Assembly (NCBI GenBank): GCA_903916355.1 | Contig: CAIWWN010000081.1 | Coordinates: forward strand, 1 to 56,948 | DNA from: an uncultured Burkholderiales bacterium | GTDB lineage: Bacteria > Pseudomonadota > Gammaproteobacteria > Burkholderiales > Burkholderiaceae_C | DNA length: 56,948 bases | Direction: 5' to 3' | Part shown: positions 34,558-44,420 of the stretch, in pieces | Numbering within the stretch: the stretch's first letter is position 1 | How the letters are laid out: every line of letters starts with the position of its first letter | Notes under the pieces: model-generated | The model's database searches: none | What the model saw: only the letters and a program-made list of their open reading frames with translations | Told to the model about the DNA's origin: nothing | Translations under genes and position numbers: made by a program

Positions 34558-35916
34558 ATGCAAGCCCCCATTGATATACGCAGCGCCAACGCGCAGCACA
34601 TGTACCACCCGATGATCGACCCCAAAACGGTCGCACAAAGCCCGCCTTTGATTTTGGACCGAGGTGAAGGTGTCTACGTGTATGACATCGACGGCAAGCG
34701 CTATCTCGACACGGTTGCGTCCTTGTGGAATGTGAATGTCGGCCACAACCGCCCTGAAGTGATTGCGGCCATGAAGGCGCAGCTGGACAAACTGGCTTAC
34801 TACTCCACCTTTCAGAACACCAGCAACCCACCGGCCATCGAGCTATCGGCGCGGCTGGTGCGCATGTTTGCCCCAGAGAACATGCGCAAAGTGTTTTTTT
34901 CTTCGGGGGGGTCCGATGCGATAGAGACTGCCCTGAAATTGGCGCGGCAGTATTGGAAGCTGAACGGCCAGAACAGCCGCACTCAATTTATTTCGCTCAA
35001 ATGGGGTTATCACGGTGTTCACTTTGGCGGAGCGTCGCTGAACGGCAATCCGATGTTTCGCAACGCCTATGAACCCTTGCTTCCCGGCTGTCACATCGTT
35101 GAGAGTCCCTATGTCTACCGTAACCGCTGGAACGAAGAAGATCCTGAACAACTTGCACAGCTGTGCCTGCAAGATCTGAAAAACACCATCGAGCAAGTCG
35201 GCCCTGAACACATTGCTGCGTTTGTGGCCGAGCCGGTGCAAGGCGCAGGCGGTGTGATCGTGCCGCATGCCAGCTACTGGCCCGGGCTGCGCAAACTGCT
35301 CGACGAGTATGGCATTTTGCTGATCAGTGACGAGATCGTGACTGGTTTTGGCCGCATTGGCGCCATGTGTGGCGCACGCGCATGGGGCGTGGCTCCGGAC
35401 ATCATGGCCATGGCCAAAGGGATCAACTCAGGCTACGTCCCACTCGGGGCCACCTTGGTGAACGAACGCGTGGCCCAGGCCTGGACACAACCGGGCGTCC
35501 CCGCGGCCATGATGCACGGCTACACCTATTCGGGCCATGCTCTGGCCTGCGCTGCAGCCAACGCCAACCTGAACATTGTGGAAAGCGAAGACTTGCCCGG
35601 GCACGCCTTGGCCGTTGGCGATTACATGCAAAAGTGCCTGCAAGAACTGATGCGCTACGCCCATGTGGGTGATGTGCGCGGCATGGGCATGATGGCGGCC
35701 ATCGAACTGGTTGTCAGCAAGAACAGCCGCGAAATGCTGCTGCCGCCGTCCACTTACATCCAGACCCTGGTCGGCACCGCACGCCAAGAGGGCGCCATTA
35801 TTCGCGTACAAGGCAACCGTTTGATTTTGTCGCCCCCATTGGTGTTCTCCCTTGGAGATGTAGACGCCATGATGAAAATTTTGCACACTTCCTTCACCGC
35901 TGCGCAAGCAGCCTGA
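34558..35916 (+). CDS. Class III (omega) aminotransferase
   Basis: 452-residue PLP enzyme. FFSSGGSDAIETALKLARQYW binds the cofactor phosphate, ILLISDEIVTGFGRIG holds the ring-binding Asp, and K287 in AMAKGINSGYVPLGATLV is the Schiff-base lysine. The family moves terminal amino groups from omega-amino acids, diamines or taurine to pyruvate or 2-oxoglutarate. AAGGGAAG precedes the ATG. It leads an operon with TctC, TctB, TctA and an HDAC-like deacetylase, which points to an amine that is imported and deacetylated first. Confidence 0.92.
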   Translation: MQAPIDIRSANAQHMYHPMIDPKTVAQSPPLILDRGEGVYVYDIDGKRYLDTVASLWNVNVGHNRPEVIAAMKAQLDKLAYYSTFQNTSNPPAIELSARLVRMFAPENMRKVFFSSGGSDAIETALKLARQYWKLNGQNSRTQFISLKWGYHGVHFGGASLNGNPMFRNAYEPLLPGCHIVESPYVYRNRWNEEDPEQLAQLCLQDLKNTIEQVGPEHIAAFVAEPVQGAGGVIVPHASYWPGLRKLLDEYGILLISDEIVTGFGRIGAMCGARAWGVAPDIMAMAKGINSGYVPLGATLVNERVAQAWTQPGVPAAMMHGYTYSGHALACAAANANLNIVESEDLPGHALAVGDYMQKCLQELMRYAHVGDVRGMGMMAAIELVVSKNSREMLLPPSTYIQTLVGTARQEGAIIRVQGNRLILSPPLVFSLGDVDAMMKILHTSFTAAQAA

Positions 35917-35947
35917 ACCTATCGCACCCCAAATAAAGGAGATTGAG

Positions 35948-36916
35948 ATGAACAAACCCACATCGGCCCGCAAAATCAACATGGCATTGGCCGCCTTGGC
36001 TGTCTTCAGTGCCCTGCCCGCACTGGCACAAGACAAATGGCCCAGCAAACCGATCGAGATCATCTACCCCTACCCACCGGGCAACGACATGGACGTGATC
36101 TCGCGTCTGCTCGCCGAAGGCATGAGCAAGCGCTTAGGCGTGCCGGTGCAAGTGATCAACAAACCCGGCGGCGGCGGCGTGGTCGGTTTTGCTGAGATGA
36201 CCCGCGCCAAACCCGATGGCTACACCATCGGCACCTGGACACCTGGCCCCGGCATTTCGCAAATCATTGCGGGCAACACGCCCTACAAAATGGCCGACTA
36301 CCAGTCGGTGGGGGGCATGTTGATCAACGACTTTGTGCTCGCGGCGCGCGGGGATATTCCTGCAACCAACCTGAAAGAATTCGCAGCCTGGGCCAAGAAA
36401 AGCGGCAAACCTGTGGTCATTGGCAGTTATGCCCCGGCCGCAGTCCCCGCACTGATTGCTGCCAAGATTGCCAAAAAAGACGGCTGGACCTACAAAGTGG
36501 TGGCATTTCCCAATCCCAGCGCCAAAGAGTTGGTGGCGGGCGACGCCGATGTGACCACGGCCGGTGCTAACAGCGCTATGTCCTATGCCAAAACAGGGCA
36601 GGTCAAGATCCTGTCGGCCTGGGGTCCACAGCGCAACCCCGTTTTCCCGAATACCGCCACGCCCGCTGAAGAGGGTTATGGTGATTTGTACACGTGGGGC
36701 GGCATGGCAGCACCCGTGGGTGTGCCCAAGGACATCATCAACAAGCTCTCGAGCGTGATGATGGAATCCCTCAATGACAAAGCCGTGCAGGACCAGCTCA
36801 AAAAAGTCGGCATCCCCGCCCTGCCCATGACCGCCGACCAGATGACCAAACGAGTCGCCGATGACGCCAAATGGATTTCGGAGTTGATGACCGAATTGGG
36901 CTTTGCGAAAAAGTGA
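35948..36916 (+). CDS. tctC: TctC-type periplasmic binding protein
   Basis: 322 residues after an AAGGAG ribosome site. Signal peptide: KINMALAALAVFSALPALAQ. Mature motifs are WPSKPIEIIYPYPPGNDMDVISRLLAEGM, VINKPGGGGVVGFAEMTRAKPDG and TWGGMAAPVGVPKDI. Unlike the two orphans at 4501-6515, it sits directly before tctB and tctA, making a complete tripartite tricarboxylate transporter. The stop overlaps the tctB GTG. Confidence 0.93.
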   Translation: MNKPTSARKINMALAALAVFSALPALAQDKWPSKPIEIIYPYPPGNDMDVISRLLAEGMSKRLGVPVQVINKPGGGGVVGFAEMTRAKPDGYTIGTWTPGPGISQIIAGNTPYKMADYQSVGGMLINDFVLAARGDIPATNLKEFAAWAKKSGKPVVIGSYAPAAVPALIAAKIAKKDGWTYKVVAFPNPSAKELVAGDADVTTAGANSAMSYAKTGQVKILSAWGPQRNPVFPNTATPAEEGYGDLYTWGGMAAPVGVPKDIINKLSSVMMESLNDKAVQDQLKKVGIPALPMTADQMTKRVADDAKWISELMTELGFAKK

Positions 36917-37407
36917 AGTCGCATTCTGAAGCACCGCCATGGTTATGGACATGGGACAAGACGGTGGTCTTGGGGGTGTCCTTGGCTGCTGCTGCGGTGC
37001 TAATGACCACACCCCAGCTGATCACGCCCTATCCTGCACACGCCGCTTGGTTTGAATCAGCGGCCTTTTTCCCGCGCGTGAGTTTGGCTTTGGCGTGTGT
37101 CGCGGGCTTGTTCGAGTTGTACCAACGCAGAAGTTCCATTGAACTTGCCGATTCGGATGAACTCGACTCCAGCGCTGCCAACATGCGCCAAGCTTTGGGC
37201 ATGCTGGCCTTGTTTGGCCTTTATATGCTGGCAGTCCCGTGGATGGGCTATTTGTCGAGTACCTGGCTCTTCTTGCTGGCCAGTGGTGCGTGGCTCGGCT
37301 TGAGCCGTCGTGCCACCTTCAGTTTGAGTGTGTTGCTCTCTTTGGCCATGTGGCTGGTGTTTGTGAAAGTGCTGAAGGTTTACTTCGGCCATGGCTGGTT
37401 GATGTGA
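36913..37407 (+). CDS. tctB: TctB-type small membrane subunit
   Basis: 164 residues from a GTG that overlaps the tctC stop (GTGA); an ATG further upstream would lie inside tctC. About four membrane helices (TVVLGVSLAAAAVLM, FFPRVSLALACVAGLFEL, ALGMLALFGLYMLAV, WLFLLASGAWLGL and SVLLSLAMWLVFV) fit the TctB family. It is the small subunit that pairs with TctA in sodium- or proton-driven uptake. tctA follows after 2 bases. Confidence 0.85.
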   Translation: MKSHSEAPPWLWTWDKTVVLGVSLAAAAVLMTTPQLITPYPAHAAWFESAAFFPRVSLALACVAGLFELYQRRSSIELADSDELDSSAANMRQALGMLALFGLYMLAVPWMGYLSSTWLFLLASGAWLGLSRRATFSLSVLLSLAMWLVFVKVLKVYFGHGWLM

Positions 37408-37409
37408 GT

Positions 37410-38909
37410 ATGGAATTTTTCGACAGTCTGAGTCAGGGTTTTGCGTCTTTGGGCACCTGGCAAATCGCGCTCTCCTTGCTGATCGGCGCGGCCTTGGGCA
37501 TCGTCGTCGGCGTCTTGCCCGGCGTCGGGCCGGGCGTGACGATTGCGGTGCTGCTGCCCTTCACCTACGGCATGGCGCCCCTGGCGGGTATTTCGCTTTT
37601 ACTGGGCGTGTATTGCGGCGCTTTTTATGGCGGTGCAGTCACCTCCATTTTGATCCGCACGCCCGGTGAAGCCTCTTCGATCATGACCATGTTCGATGGT
37701 TACCCGATGGCTAAAAACGGCCAGGCACAAAGGGCACTGTCGCTGGCCTTCATGTCGGCTTTTGCGGGTGGCATTGTCAGCGCTTTGCTACTGGGCCTGG
37801 CCGCCAGACCCATGGCCAATTTTGCAGCCCGCTTTGGTGCCCCAGAGAGCGTCATGGCCATTGTGCTGGCGGCGGTGTGTGTGGGCAAAGCCTACCGCAA
37901 GCAGTTCGCCTCGGCCATGATGATGATGGGCTTGGGTTTCTTTTTGGCCACCGTTGGCATCGACCCCAATTCCAACGAACAGCGCTACACCTTTGGCATT
38001 GCCGGCGTGCTCAGCGGTATTCCACTTGTGCCTGTGGCTGTGGGTTTGTTTGGCATGGCCCAAGCCCTGGTGATGGTCAGCTCACCTGTGCCCAGCTTTG
38101 ATGCTTCGCTGATTCAGAAAGCTGGCTTGTCTTGGAAGGGTTTTTTGGAGCCCTTCAAATACCCCAAGGCCATGGCCAAGGGCTTGTTTCTGGGCTCGGC
38201 CATTGGCGTGTTACCGGCTGTTGGTGCTGCGCTGTCCACTTCACTGGCTTACTTCTGGGCTCAACGCGGCAACAAAGACCGTACCCCGTTTGGTCAAGGC
38301 AACCCCGAGGGGATTGTGGCCGCCGAATGCGCCAACAACTCCAACTCGGGCGGCGCCATGATCACTGTGCTCACGCTGGGGATTCCGGGGGATGCGATCA
38401 CGGCCATCATCATGGGCGTGTTTGTGGTGCACGGCATCGTGCCGGGACCTTCACTGTTCATGGACCGCCCTGAAATCATCAACGGTGTCTTGGCTTCTTT
38501 GTTGGTGATCAATGTGGTCATCTTGGGCTTGCTGGTGCTCACCGTCAAACCTTTGGCACGTCTGGCCTATGTCAACCCCCGCATTTTGGGTCTGGCGATT
38601 TTGGCCTTGTGTTTCGTCGGCGCGTTTTCAGCGGCCAACAGCATGTATTACGTCATCATTGCCGCCATCTTTGGCGTGCTGGGGCTGATCTGCGCTCGCG
38701 CCAACATCCCGACCATCCCCTTGATCCTGGGCATGGTCATGGGCGACACCCTGGAGGCTACGCTGCGCCAAACATTGGGGCGCACCGAGGGCTCTTTCAT
38801 GCCCTTCATTGAACGCCCCATTTCGGCCGTGCTGGTCGCCACCACCCTCATTTTGTTGGTGTGGCCTATGGTTTCGAACCTGTTTGCCAAACGCAGCTCT
38901 GCACCATGA
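37410..38909 (+). CDS. tctA: TctA-type large permease subunit
   Basis: 499 residues. The start used is ATG 37410; GTG 37404, overlapping the tctB stop, is an alternative. The TctA signature is clear: IVVGVLPGVGPGVTIAVLLPFTYGM, YCGAFYGGAVTSILIRTPGEASS, and the second-half repeat ANNSNSGGAMITVLTLGIPGDAITAIIMG. About 11-12 membrane helices. It carries the solute delivered by TctC across the inner membrane. The stop overlaps the deacetylase start by ATGA. Confidence 0.95.
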   Translation: MEFFDSLSQGFASLGTWQIALSLLIGAALGIVVGVLPGVGPGVTIAVLLPFTYGMAPLAGISLLLGVYCGAFYGGAVTSILIRTPGEASSIMTMFDGYPMAKNGQAQRALSLAFMSAFAGGIVSALLLGLAARPMANFAARFGAPESVMAIVLAAVCVGKAYRKQFASAMMMMGLGFFLATVGIDPNSNEQRYTFGIAGVLSGIPLVPVAVGLFGMAQALVMVSSPVPSFDASLIQKAGLSWKGFLEPFKYPKAMAKGLFLGSAIGVLPAVGAALSTSLAYFWAQRGNKDRTPFGQGNPEGIVAAECANNSNSGGAMITVLTLGIPGDAITAIIMGVFVVHGIVPGPSLFMDRPEIINGVLASLLVINVVILGLLVLTVKPLARLAYVNPRILGLAILALCFVGAFSAANSMYYVIIAAIFGVLGLICARANIPTIPLILGMVMGDTLEATLRQTLGRTEGSFMPFIERPISAVLVATTLILLVWPMVSNLFAKRSSAP

Positions 38910-40027
38910 CAAGCACCGCGTACATCACCGATGAATTGTGCTTTTGGCATGACCCTGGTAACTACGCCCTCATGCTCAAGCCTGGCGGATTTATAGAACC
39001 CTATAACCGCCACATTGAAAATGCAGACCCCAAACGGCGGCTGCACAACCTGCTGCAAACCAGTGGTCTGATGTCGCAATTGAAAGTCATGCCAGCCCGT
39101 GACGCCCAGGTGCACGAACTCACCCGCGTGCACAGCGCCGAGTATGTGAACAAAGTGCAAGCCATCGCCCAGCAAGGTGGCGGAGACACAGGGATTGGCG
39201 CGCCCATATCCGCCAACGGATGGGATGCAGCCAGGCGCTCTGCAGGTTGCGCCCTGAGCGCCATCGATGCCGTGATGCTGAACCAGGCCCAGACAGCCTA
39301 TGCCCTGACACGACCACCTGGCCACCATGCTGAGCCCGAACAAGGCATGGGCTTTTGTGTGTTTTCCAATGCCGCTTTGGCTGCGGCCCATGCGATCGAA
39401 GTCTATGGCTTGCAACGTGTCGCCATCGTCGATTGGGACGTTCACTTTGGCAATGGCACCCAAAAAAGTTTTGAGAACCGCAGCGATGTACTGACCATTT
39501 CGGTGCATCAGCAAGCGGGTTACCTCATGGTCAAAGGCGAGGCCGACGAGTTGGGCACAGGCCAAGGACTGGGTTACAACCTCAACGTGCCATTACCGCC
39601 CGGTTGTGGCTTCGGTGCTTACCGGGAAGCCTTTGAGCAGGTCGTGATGCCCGCTTTGGAAGCCTACCGACCCCAACTGATCATCGTGGCGTGTGGCTAC
39701 GACGCTGGACGTTTCGATCCCTTGGGTCGCATGCTGCTCGATGGTGTGGCGTTTCGTTGGATGACCGATGCCGTCATGGATGTGGCTCGTCGCCATGCCC
39801 AAGGTCGCGTGGTCATGACCCACGAAGGGGGCTACTGCCCTGTGTCTGTCCCTTTTTGGGGCCTTGCCGTGCTGGAGCAATTGTCAGGTCACAAGACTGA
39901 AGCGCCTTGCCCTTTCACGCCCCAGCATGATCAAATGCCTGCGCAAAAATTGCAAGACTATCAACGGGATTTGACCCGTCAATGGGCTGCGCATTTTGAA
40001 GACGTGCGGCAACGCCACTGGCGTTGA
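38906..40027 (+). CDS. Histone deacetylase/acetylpolyamine amidohydrolase family protein
   Basis: 373 residues; ATG 38906 overlaps the tctA stop. All catalytic parts of the zinc deacetylase fold are present: RPPGHHAEPEQGMGFCVFSN (H140, H141), the zinc ligands D178 and H180 in VDWDVHFGNGTQ, D266 in CGYDAGRFDPLG, and the transition-state Tyr in HEGGY. Closest in type to bacterial class II HDAC-like amidohydrolases (HDAH of Bordetella/Alcaligenes, about 370 residues). Bacteria lack histones, so an N-acetylated polyamine, diamine or similar amide is the likely substrate, to be passed to the class III aminotransferase of the operon. Confidence 0.9.
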   Translation: MTSTAYITDELCFWHDPGNYALMLKPGGFIEPYNRHIENADPKRRLHNLLQTSGLMSQLKVMPARDAQVHELTRVHSAEYVNKVQAIAQQGGGDTGIGAPISANGWDAARRSAGCALSAIDAVMLNQAQTAYALTRPPGHHAEPEQGMGFCVFSNAALAAAHAIEVYGLQRVAIVDWDVHFGNGTQKSFENRSDVLTISVHQQAGYLMVKGEADELGTGQGLGYNLNVPLPPGCGFGAYREAFEQVVMPALEAYRPQLIIVACGYDAGRFDPLGRMLLDGVAFRWMTDAVMDVARRHAQGRVVMTHEGGYCPVSVPFWGLAVLEQLSGHKTEAPCPFTPQHDQMPAQKLQDYQRDLTRQWAAHFEDVRQRHWR

Positions 40028-40047
40028 CGTCCATCCTCCGACTGAGC

Positions 40048-41472
40048 TCAGCTGCCCGCCACTTTCATGCGGTTCACCAGGATGGAGCCCACGGTCTTGG
40101 CACCGTAGTTGTAGGCGTCCGCGCCCACGGCCTCAATGCCTTTGAACATGGTTTTCAGATTGCCCGCAATCGTGATCTCATGCAACGGGAACGCGATCTC
40201 GCCGTTCTCCACCCAAAAGCCGCTGGCCCCGCGTGAATAGTCGCCGGTGACGTAGTTCACGCCCTGGCCCATGAGTTCGATGACGAACAAGCCCGTACCC
40301 AATTTCTTCAGCATCGCATCCAGATCGTCGCTGGCCTGGGTCAGGCGCGAGCTCATGACCAGGTTGTGTGAGCCGCCGGCATTGCCCGTGGTTTTCATGC
40401 CCAGCTTGCGCGCCGAGTAACTGCCCAAAAAGTAGCCTTGCACCCTGCCCCCCCTGACCACCTGGCGCGGCGCGCAGCGCACGCCTTCGTCATCAAACGG
40501 CGAGCTGCCTTTGCCACGCAAGACAAACGGGTCTTCGGAAACTTGAATGTGCTTGGGGAATACTTGCTTGCCCAAGGAGTCGAGCAAAAAGCTGCTCTTG
40601 CGGTACAGCGCACCGCCGCTGATGGCTTGCACAAAGCCACCCAGCAGGCCTGCGGCCACAGGCGACTCAAACAGCACCGGACATTCGGTGGTGGGGATCT
40701 TGCGACTACCCAAGCGGCTCAAGGCCCGCTGCGCCGCATAACGGCCCACGGACTCGGGGCTGGCCATCTCGCCTGCTGCACGCATGGAGGTGAACCAGGC
40801 GTCGCGTTGCATCTCGGCATTGCGCCCCGGCAAAGAGGCGATGGGCGCCACCGACATGCTGTGGCGCGAGCTGGCATAGCCACCGCGAAAGCCGTGGGTG
40901 TGGGCGCTGAAGAAATGGCTTTGCTGTGCCGAGACGCCCGCGCCTTCGCTGTTGGTGATGCGGCGTGAGGTTTTCAGCGCTGCGGCTTCACAGGCCATGG
41001 CCAATTGGGCCGCTTCTTCGCTGTTCACCGACCAAGGGTGGAACAGGTCCAGTTCGCGGTATTCGGTTTCAATATCGGCCTCGTCGGGCAATCCCGCAGT
41101 CGGATCTTCGGCGGTGAAGCGGGCAATGTCGAAAGCCGCTTGCACGGTTTGGTGAATCGCGGCGGTGGAAAAGTCCGAGGTGCTGGCGTTGCCGCGGCGG
41201 TTGCCGACGTACACCGTCACGCCCAAGGATTTGTCGCGGTTGCGTTCGACGTTTTCGAGTTCGCCCTTGCGCACACTGACCGACAGGCCGCAGCCTTCAG
41301 ACGCCTCGGCACCGGCGTTGGTTGCGCCAATTTTTTTGGCGTGCTTCAGGGCGGTGTCGACCAAGTCTTCAAAGAAGTCACGGCTGTAGCTGAAACCGCT
41401 GTGCGCGTGGTTTTTGGACAGTTCGGAATGGGGGGTTGACACCGATACGGCGGCTGTTTTTTGTTTACTCAT
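40048..41472 (-). CDS. pmbA: Metalloprotease PmbA (TldE)
   Basis: 474 residues from ATG 41472; a longer upstream frame overlaps the divergent yjgA region and is not PmbA-like. TldE acts with TldD to trim peptides such as microcin precursors and CcdA. Typical segments are RKGELENVERNRDKSLGVTVYVGNRRG, EGAGVSAQQSHFFSAHTHGF and GKGSSPFDDEGVRCAPRQVV, ending with FWVENGEIAFPLHEITIAGNL. TldE lacks the HExxxH zinc site of TldD, and none is seen here. Confidence 0.95.
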   Translation of the reverse strand: MSKQKTAAVSVSTPHSELSKNHAHSGFSYSRDFFEDLVDTALKHAKKIGATNAGAEASEGCGLSVSVRKGELENVERNRDKSLGVTVYVGNRRGNASTSDFSTAAIHQTVQAAFDIARFTAEDPTAGLPDEADIETEYRELDLFHPWSVNSEEAAQLAMACEAAALKTSRRITNSEGAGVSAQQSHFFSAHTHGFRGGYASSRHSMSVAPIASLPGRNAEMQRDAWFTSMRAAGEMASPESVGRYAAQRALSRLGSRKIPTTECPVLFESPVAAGLLGGFVQAISGGALYRKSSFLLDSLGKQVFPKHIQVSEDPFVLRGKGSSPFDDEGVRCAPRQVVRGGRVQGYFLGSYSARKLGMKTTGNAGGSHNLVMSSRLTQASDDLDAMLKKLGTGLFVIELMGQGVNYVTGDYSRGASGFWVENGEIAFPLHEITIAGNLKTMFKGIEAVGADAYNYGAKTVGSILVNRMKVAGS

Positions 41473-41523
41473 GGTGACGGCTATGATACTTGCCGACACG
41501 TACAAAGATGAATCACCTCCCAG

Positions 41524-42180
41524 ATGCCCCGTAAATTCAAAAAAGGCTACTTCGTTCAAGGTCAGTTTGTGGCCGAAGGCAGCGAACTCGACTTGGAACT
41601 GAAACGCGAGCTCAAAGGCGGCGATGAGCCCAGCCGCACCGACCAAAAACGCGAAAGCGACGAGCTGCAAAAGCTGGGCGAAAGCCTGCTCACCCTGCGC
41701 GGCGACCTGATGGACAGGATCTCACTGCCTGAAAAATTAGCCGATGCGGTGCAAGAAGCCAAACGCATCAGCAACTTTGAAGGCAAGCGCCGACAAATGC
41801 AGTTCATCGGCAAGCTCATGCGCAAGCTCGATGCCGCCGATGTGCAGGCCATTCGCGACGCTTTGTTAGAGCAAGTCCAAGGTTCAGCGCAAGAGAATGT
41901 GAACCTGCATCTGGCCGAGCAATGGCGCGACCGCCTGATTGATGACGATGATGCTTTTGCCATCTGGTTCAACAGCTTTCCTGCCACCGACACCCAGCAG
42001 CTGCGCGCCCTGATACGCCAAGCCCGCAAAGATGCGCCTGCGGCCAGCAAAGCAGCTGTATCGCAAGGTCTGGCCCCTCGCCAGGGTCGCGCGTACCGTG
42101 ACATCTTTCAGCTGGTGCGAGAGCACCTGACGGCGCAACCCGAGCCTGAAACCGAATCTGACACGCCGACCATCGACTAA
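41524..42180 (+). CDS. yjgA: Ribosome-associated protein YjgA/DarP
   Basis: 218 residues, basic and charged: SDELQKLGESLLTLRGDLMDRISLPEKLADAVQEAKRI, NFEGKRRQMQFIGKLMRKLDA. This is the DUF615 (YjgA/DarP) family, which binds the 50S subunit and helps late assembly. It is divergent from pmbA, the usual proteobacterial arrangement, and mog follows after 4 bases, so the two are probably cotranscribed. Confidence 0.93.
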   Translation: MPRKFKKGYFVQGQFVAEGSELDLELKRELKGGDEPSRTDQKRESDELQKLGESLLTLRGDLMDRISLPEKLADAVQEAKRISNFEGKRRQMQFIGKLMRKLDAADVQAIRDALLEQVQGSAQENVNLHLAEQWRDRLIDDDDAFAIWFNSFPATDTQQLRALIRQARKDAPAASKAAVSQGLAPRQGRAYRDIFQLVREHLTAQPEPETESDTPTID

Positions 42181-42184
42181 AGCC

Positions 42185-42790
42185 ATGACCGAACCCTCGT
42201 TTGACGCTGTCAAAATCGGCATCGTCTCCATCAGCGACCGTGCCAGCACTGGCGTGTATGAAGATAAGGGCCTGCCCGCGCTGCAAGACTGGCTGAGACG
42301 GGCGCTGCACAACCCGATTACTTTTGAGCCGCGCCTGATCCCCGATGAAAAAGAGCGCATCAGCGCCACGCTGATCGAGTTGGTGGACGCGGGTTGCAGC
42401 CTGATCCTCACCACTGGCGGCACCGGCCCTGCACTGCGCGACGTGACGCCAGAAGCCACGCTGGCCGTGGCCGACAAGGAAATGCCAGGCTTTGGCGAAC
42501 AAATGCGCCAGATCAGCCTGAAGTTTGTGCCCACCGCCATCCTGTCGCGCCAAGTGGCGGTGATTCGCGGTCAAAGCCTGATCATCAACCTGCCCGGCCA
42601 ACCCAAATCGATTGCGGAAACGCTGGAAGGTTTGAAGGACGAAAGTGCCAGTGCAAGTGGCCAGCCAGTGGTTCACGGCATTTTTGCTGCTGTGCCTTAC
42701 TGCGTGGATTTGATCGGCGGGCCGTACATGGAAACACGGGACGAGGTCTGCAAGGCCTTCAGGCCCAAGACGGCCATTCGCCCGCGCTGA
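42185..42790 (+). CDS. mog: Molybdopterin adenylyltransferase
   Basis: 201 residues of the MogA family: VKIGIVSISDRASTGVYEDKGLPALQDWL, LILTTGGTGPALRDVTPEAT (the MPT-binding TGGTG loop), GEQMRQISLKFVPTAILSRQ, LIINLPGQPKSIAETL. It adenylates molybdopterin before molybdenum insertion. In this window the cofactor is needed by NasA and NarG. It is convergent with cysE, with 5 bases between stops. Confidence 0.95.
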   Translation: MTEPSFDAVKIGIVSISDRASTGVYEDKGLPALQDWLRRALHNPITFEPRLIPDEKERISATLIELVDAGCSLILTTGGTGPALRDVTPEATLAVADKEMPGFGEQMRQISLKFVPTAILSRQVAVIRGQSLIINLPGQPKSIAETLEGLKDESASASGQPVVHGIFAAVPYCVDLIGGPYMETRDEVCKAFRPKTAIRPR

Positions 42791-42795
42791 AGTTT

Positions 42796-43563
42796 TTATT
42801 TGCCAACGAGTTGATTGAACTTGTCGGCCTCAAAGCGCTCACTGCGCGCCGCGTCTTGCGGCAACTGCATCGGTTGCTGCGCAGACAACTGCTCTATGGC
42901 TTTCCACAACAAGGCAATTTGGTGCTCTTGGCCTGAGGCGTTGTCGATCAAGCCTTTGAGCGCTTGGCTCACCGGATCATCATCTTGGGTGATGCCGTAG
43001 GCGTTGAACTTGGGCTCGGTGCCCGAGACATCGGCGCTTTCACCCACTTTGGACGGTATGATGCGCGCCGGAATGCCCACCGCCGTGGCCCCAGCGGGCA
43101 CAGGTTTGATCACCACCGCATTGCTGCCGATCTTGGCGCCATCGCCCACCAAAAAGCCGCCCAAGACTTTCGCCCCGGCGCTGACCACCACGTCTTTGCC
43201 CAAAGTGGGGTGTCGCTTGGCGCCTTTGTACAGCGTGGTGCCGCCCAGGGTCACGCCTTGGTAAATGGTGCAACCGTCGCCAATTTCAGCGGTCTCGCCC
43301 ACCACCACGCCCATGGCGTGGTCAAAAAATACGCGCTCGCCAATCTTGGCGCCAGGGTGAATTTCGATGCCGGTGAACCAGCGCGCCAGGTGCGAAACAA
43401 AGCGCCCCAGCCATTTGAAGCCCTGCGTCCAGCAGGCGTGCGCCACGCGGTGAAGCACCACTGCGTGCAGGCCGGGGTAACAGGTCAAGACCTCCCAGGT
43501 ACTGCGGGCAGCGGGGTCGCGGTCAAGGATGCATTGAATGTCGGAGCGAAGACGTGAAAACAT
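42796..43563 (-). CDS. cysE: Serine O-acetyltransferase
   Basis: 255 residues. The first step of cysteine synthesis: acetyl-CoA plus L-serine gives O-acetylserine. An N-terminal helical domain ([35 protein letters not shown]) is followed by the left-handed beta-helix of hexapeptide repeats ([43 protein letters not shown] in sequence). The C-terminal extension of about 60 residues is longer than in the shortest CysE forms. It lies 11 bases after trmJ on the same strand. Confidence 0.95.
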   Translation of the reverse strand: MFSRLRSDIQCILDRDPAARSTWEVLTCYPGLHAVVLHRVAHACWTQGFKWLGRFVSHLARWFTGIEIHPGAKIGERVFFDHAMGVVVGETAEIGDGCTIYQGVTLGGTTLYKGAKRHPTLGKDVVVSAGAKVLGGFLVGDGAKIGSNAVVIKPVPAGATAVGIPARIIPSKVGESADVSGTEPKFNAYGITQDDDPVSQALKGLIDNASGQEHQIALLWKAIEQLSAQQPMQLPQDAARSERFEADKFNQLVGK

Positions 43564-43574
43564 AGGCCCCCAGT

Positions 43575-44297
43575 CTAGCGTTTACCGCTGGCACTTGCGC
43601 TCATGGCTTTGGCAACACCACGCAAAATGTGGATTTCTTCTTGGTTCAAATCGGCTCGGTTAAATAGTTGATTCAAACGCGGCATCAGTTTTTTCGGTGC
43701 AGCCGGGTCCAAAAAGCCAATGTCGGTCAGCGCCTGCTCCCAATGCGCCAGCATGCCGGCCACCTGCTGGGCGTCGGCCTTCTCAGCGGGCGGGGTGCTG
43801 ACGGGAATCGGAAAACCGCCCAAAGCGCAACGCCACTCATAGGCCAAGACCTGGATGGCCGCGCCCAAATTGAGCGAGCCAAATTGCGGATCCGTCGGGA
43901 TCGACAAGGCCACATGGCAACGGTACACGTCGTCGTTCTTCATGCCGTAGCGCTCGGAGCCAAACAAGAACGCGACCGAATGATCGCCCTGCGCCAGCTC
44001 GGCAAAGTGCGCACGCGGCGCGCGGGTGGGCGGACCGAAGTCGCGCGGGGTCATGGCCGTGGCACACAGATGGGTCACGCCGTCCAGCGCGTCTTCGAGC
44101 GTTTCCACAATGCGGGCGTTGGCCAATACATCGTTGGCACCGCTGGCACGCTGAATGGTTTCTTCACGGCGCAGCACATTGGGCCAACGCGGCGCCACCA
44201 GTACCAATTCATCAAAACCCATGACCTTCATGGCCCGGGCCGCAGCGCCGACGTTCCCGGCGTGGCTGGTCTCAATCAAAATAAAACGTGTCTTCAT
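43575..44297 (-). CDS. trmJ: tRNA (Cm32/Um32) 2'-O-methyltransferase
   Basis: 240-residue SPOUT methyltransferase of the TrmH family, group 1: [34 protein letters not shown] at the N-terminus, then [45 protein letters not shown] spanning the trefoil knot with the SAM-binding region. The C-terminal helical part ([25 protein letters not shown]) is typical of TrmJ. It modifies position 32 of several tRNAs. It is cotranscribed with cysE and divergent from suhB. Confidence 0.94.
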   Translation of the reverse strand: MKTRFILIETSHAGNVGAAARAMKVMGFDELVLVAPRWPNVLRREETIQRASGANDVLANARIVETLEDALDGVTHLCATAMTPRDFGPPTRAPRAHFAELAQGDHSVAFLFGSERYGMKNDDVYRCHVALSIPTDPQFGSLNLGAAIQVLAYEWRCALGGFPIPVSTPPAEKADAQQVAGMLAHWEQALTDIGFLDPAAPKKLMPRLNQLFNRADLNQEEIHILRGVAKAMSASASGKR

Positions 44298-44420
44298 GGG
44301 GGAGATTGTCCACGGCTTGTCGCCTGGTTCGCCGTCTGGACGCCCAAAGTGCTTTTTTCGTGGGAAAATAGTCGCTTCGCCAACGCCATCGTGCGCGGCC
44401 TTTCAGGTTCTTAACAATTT

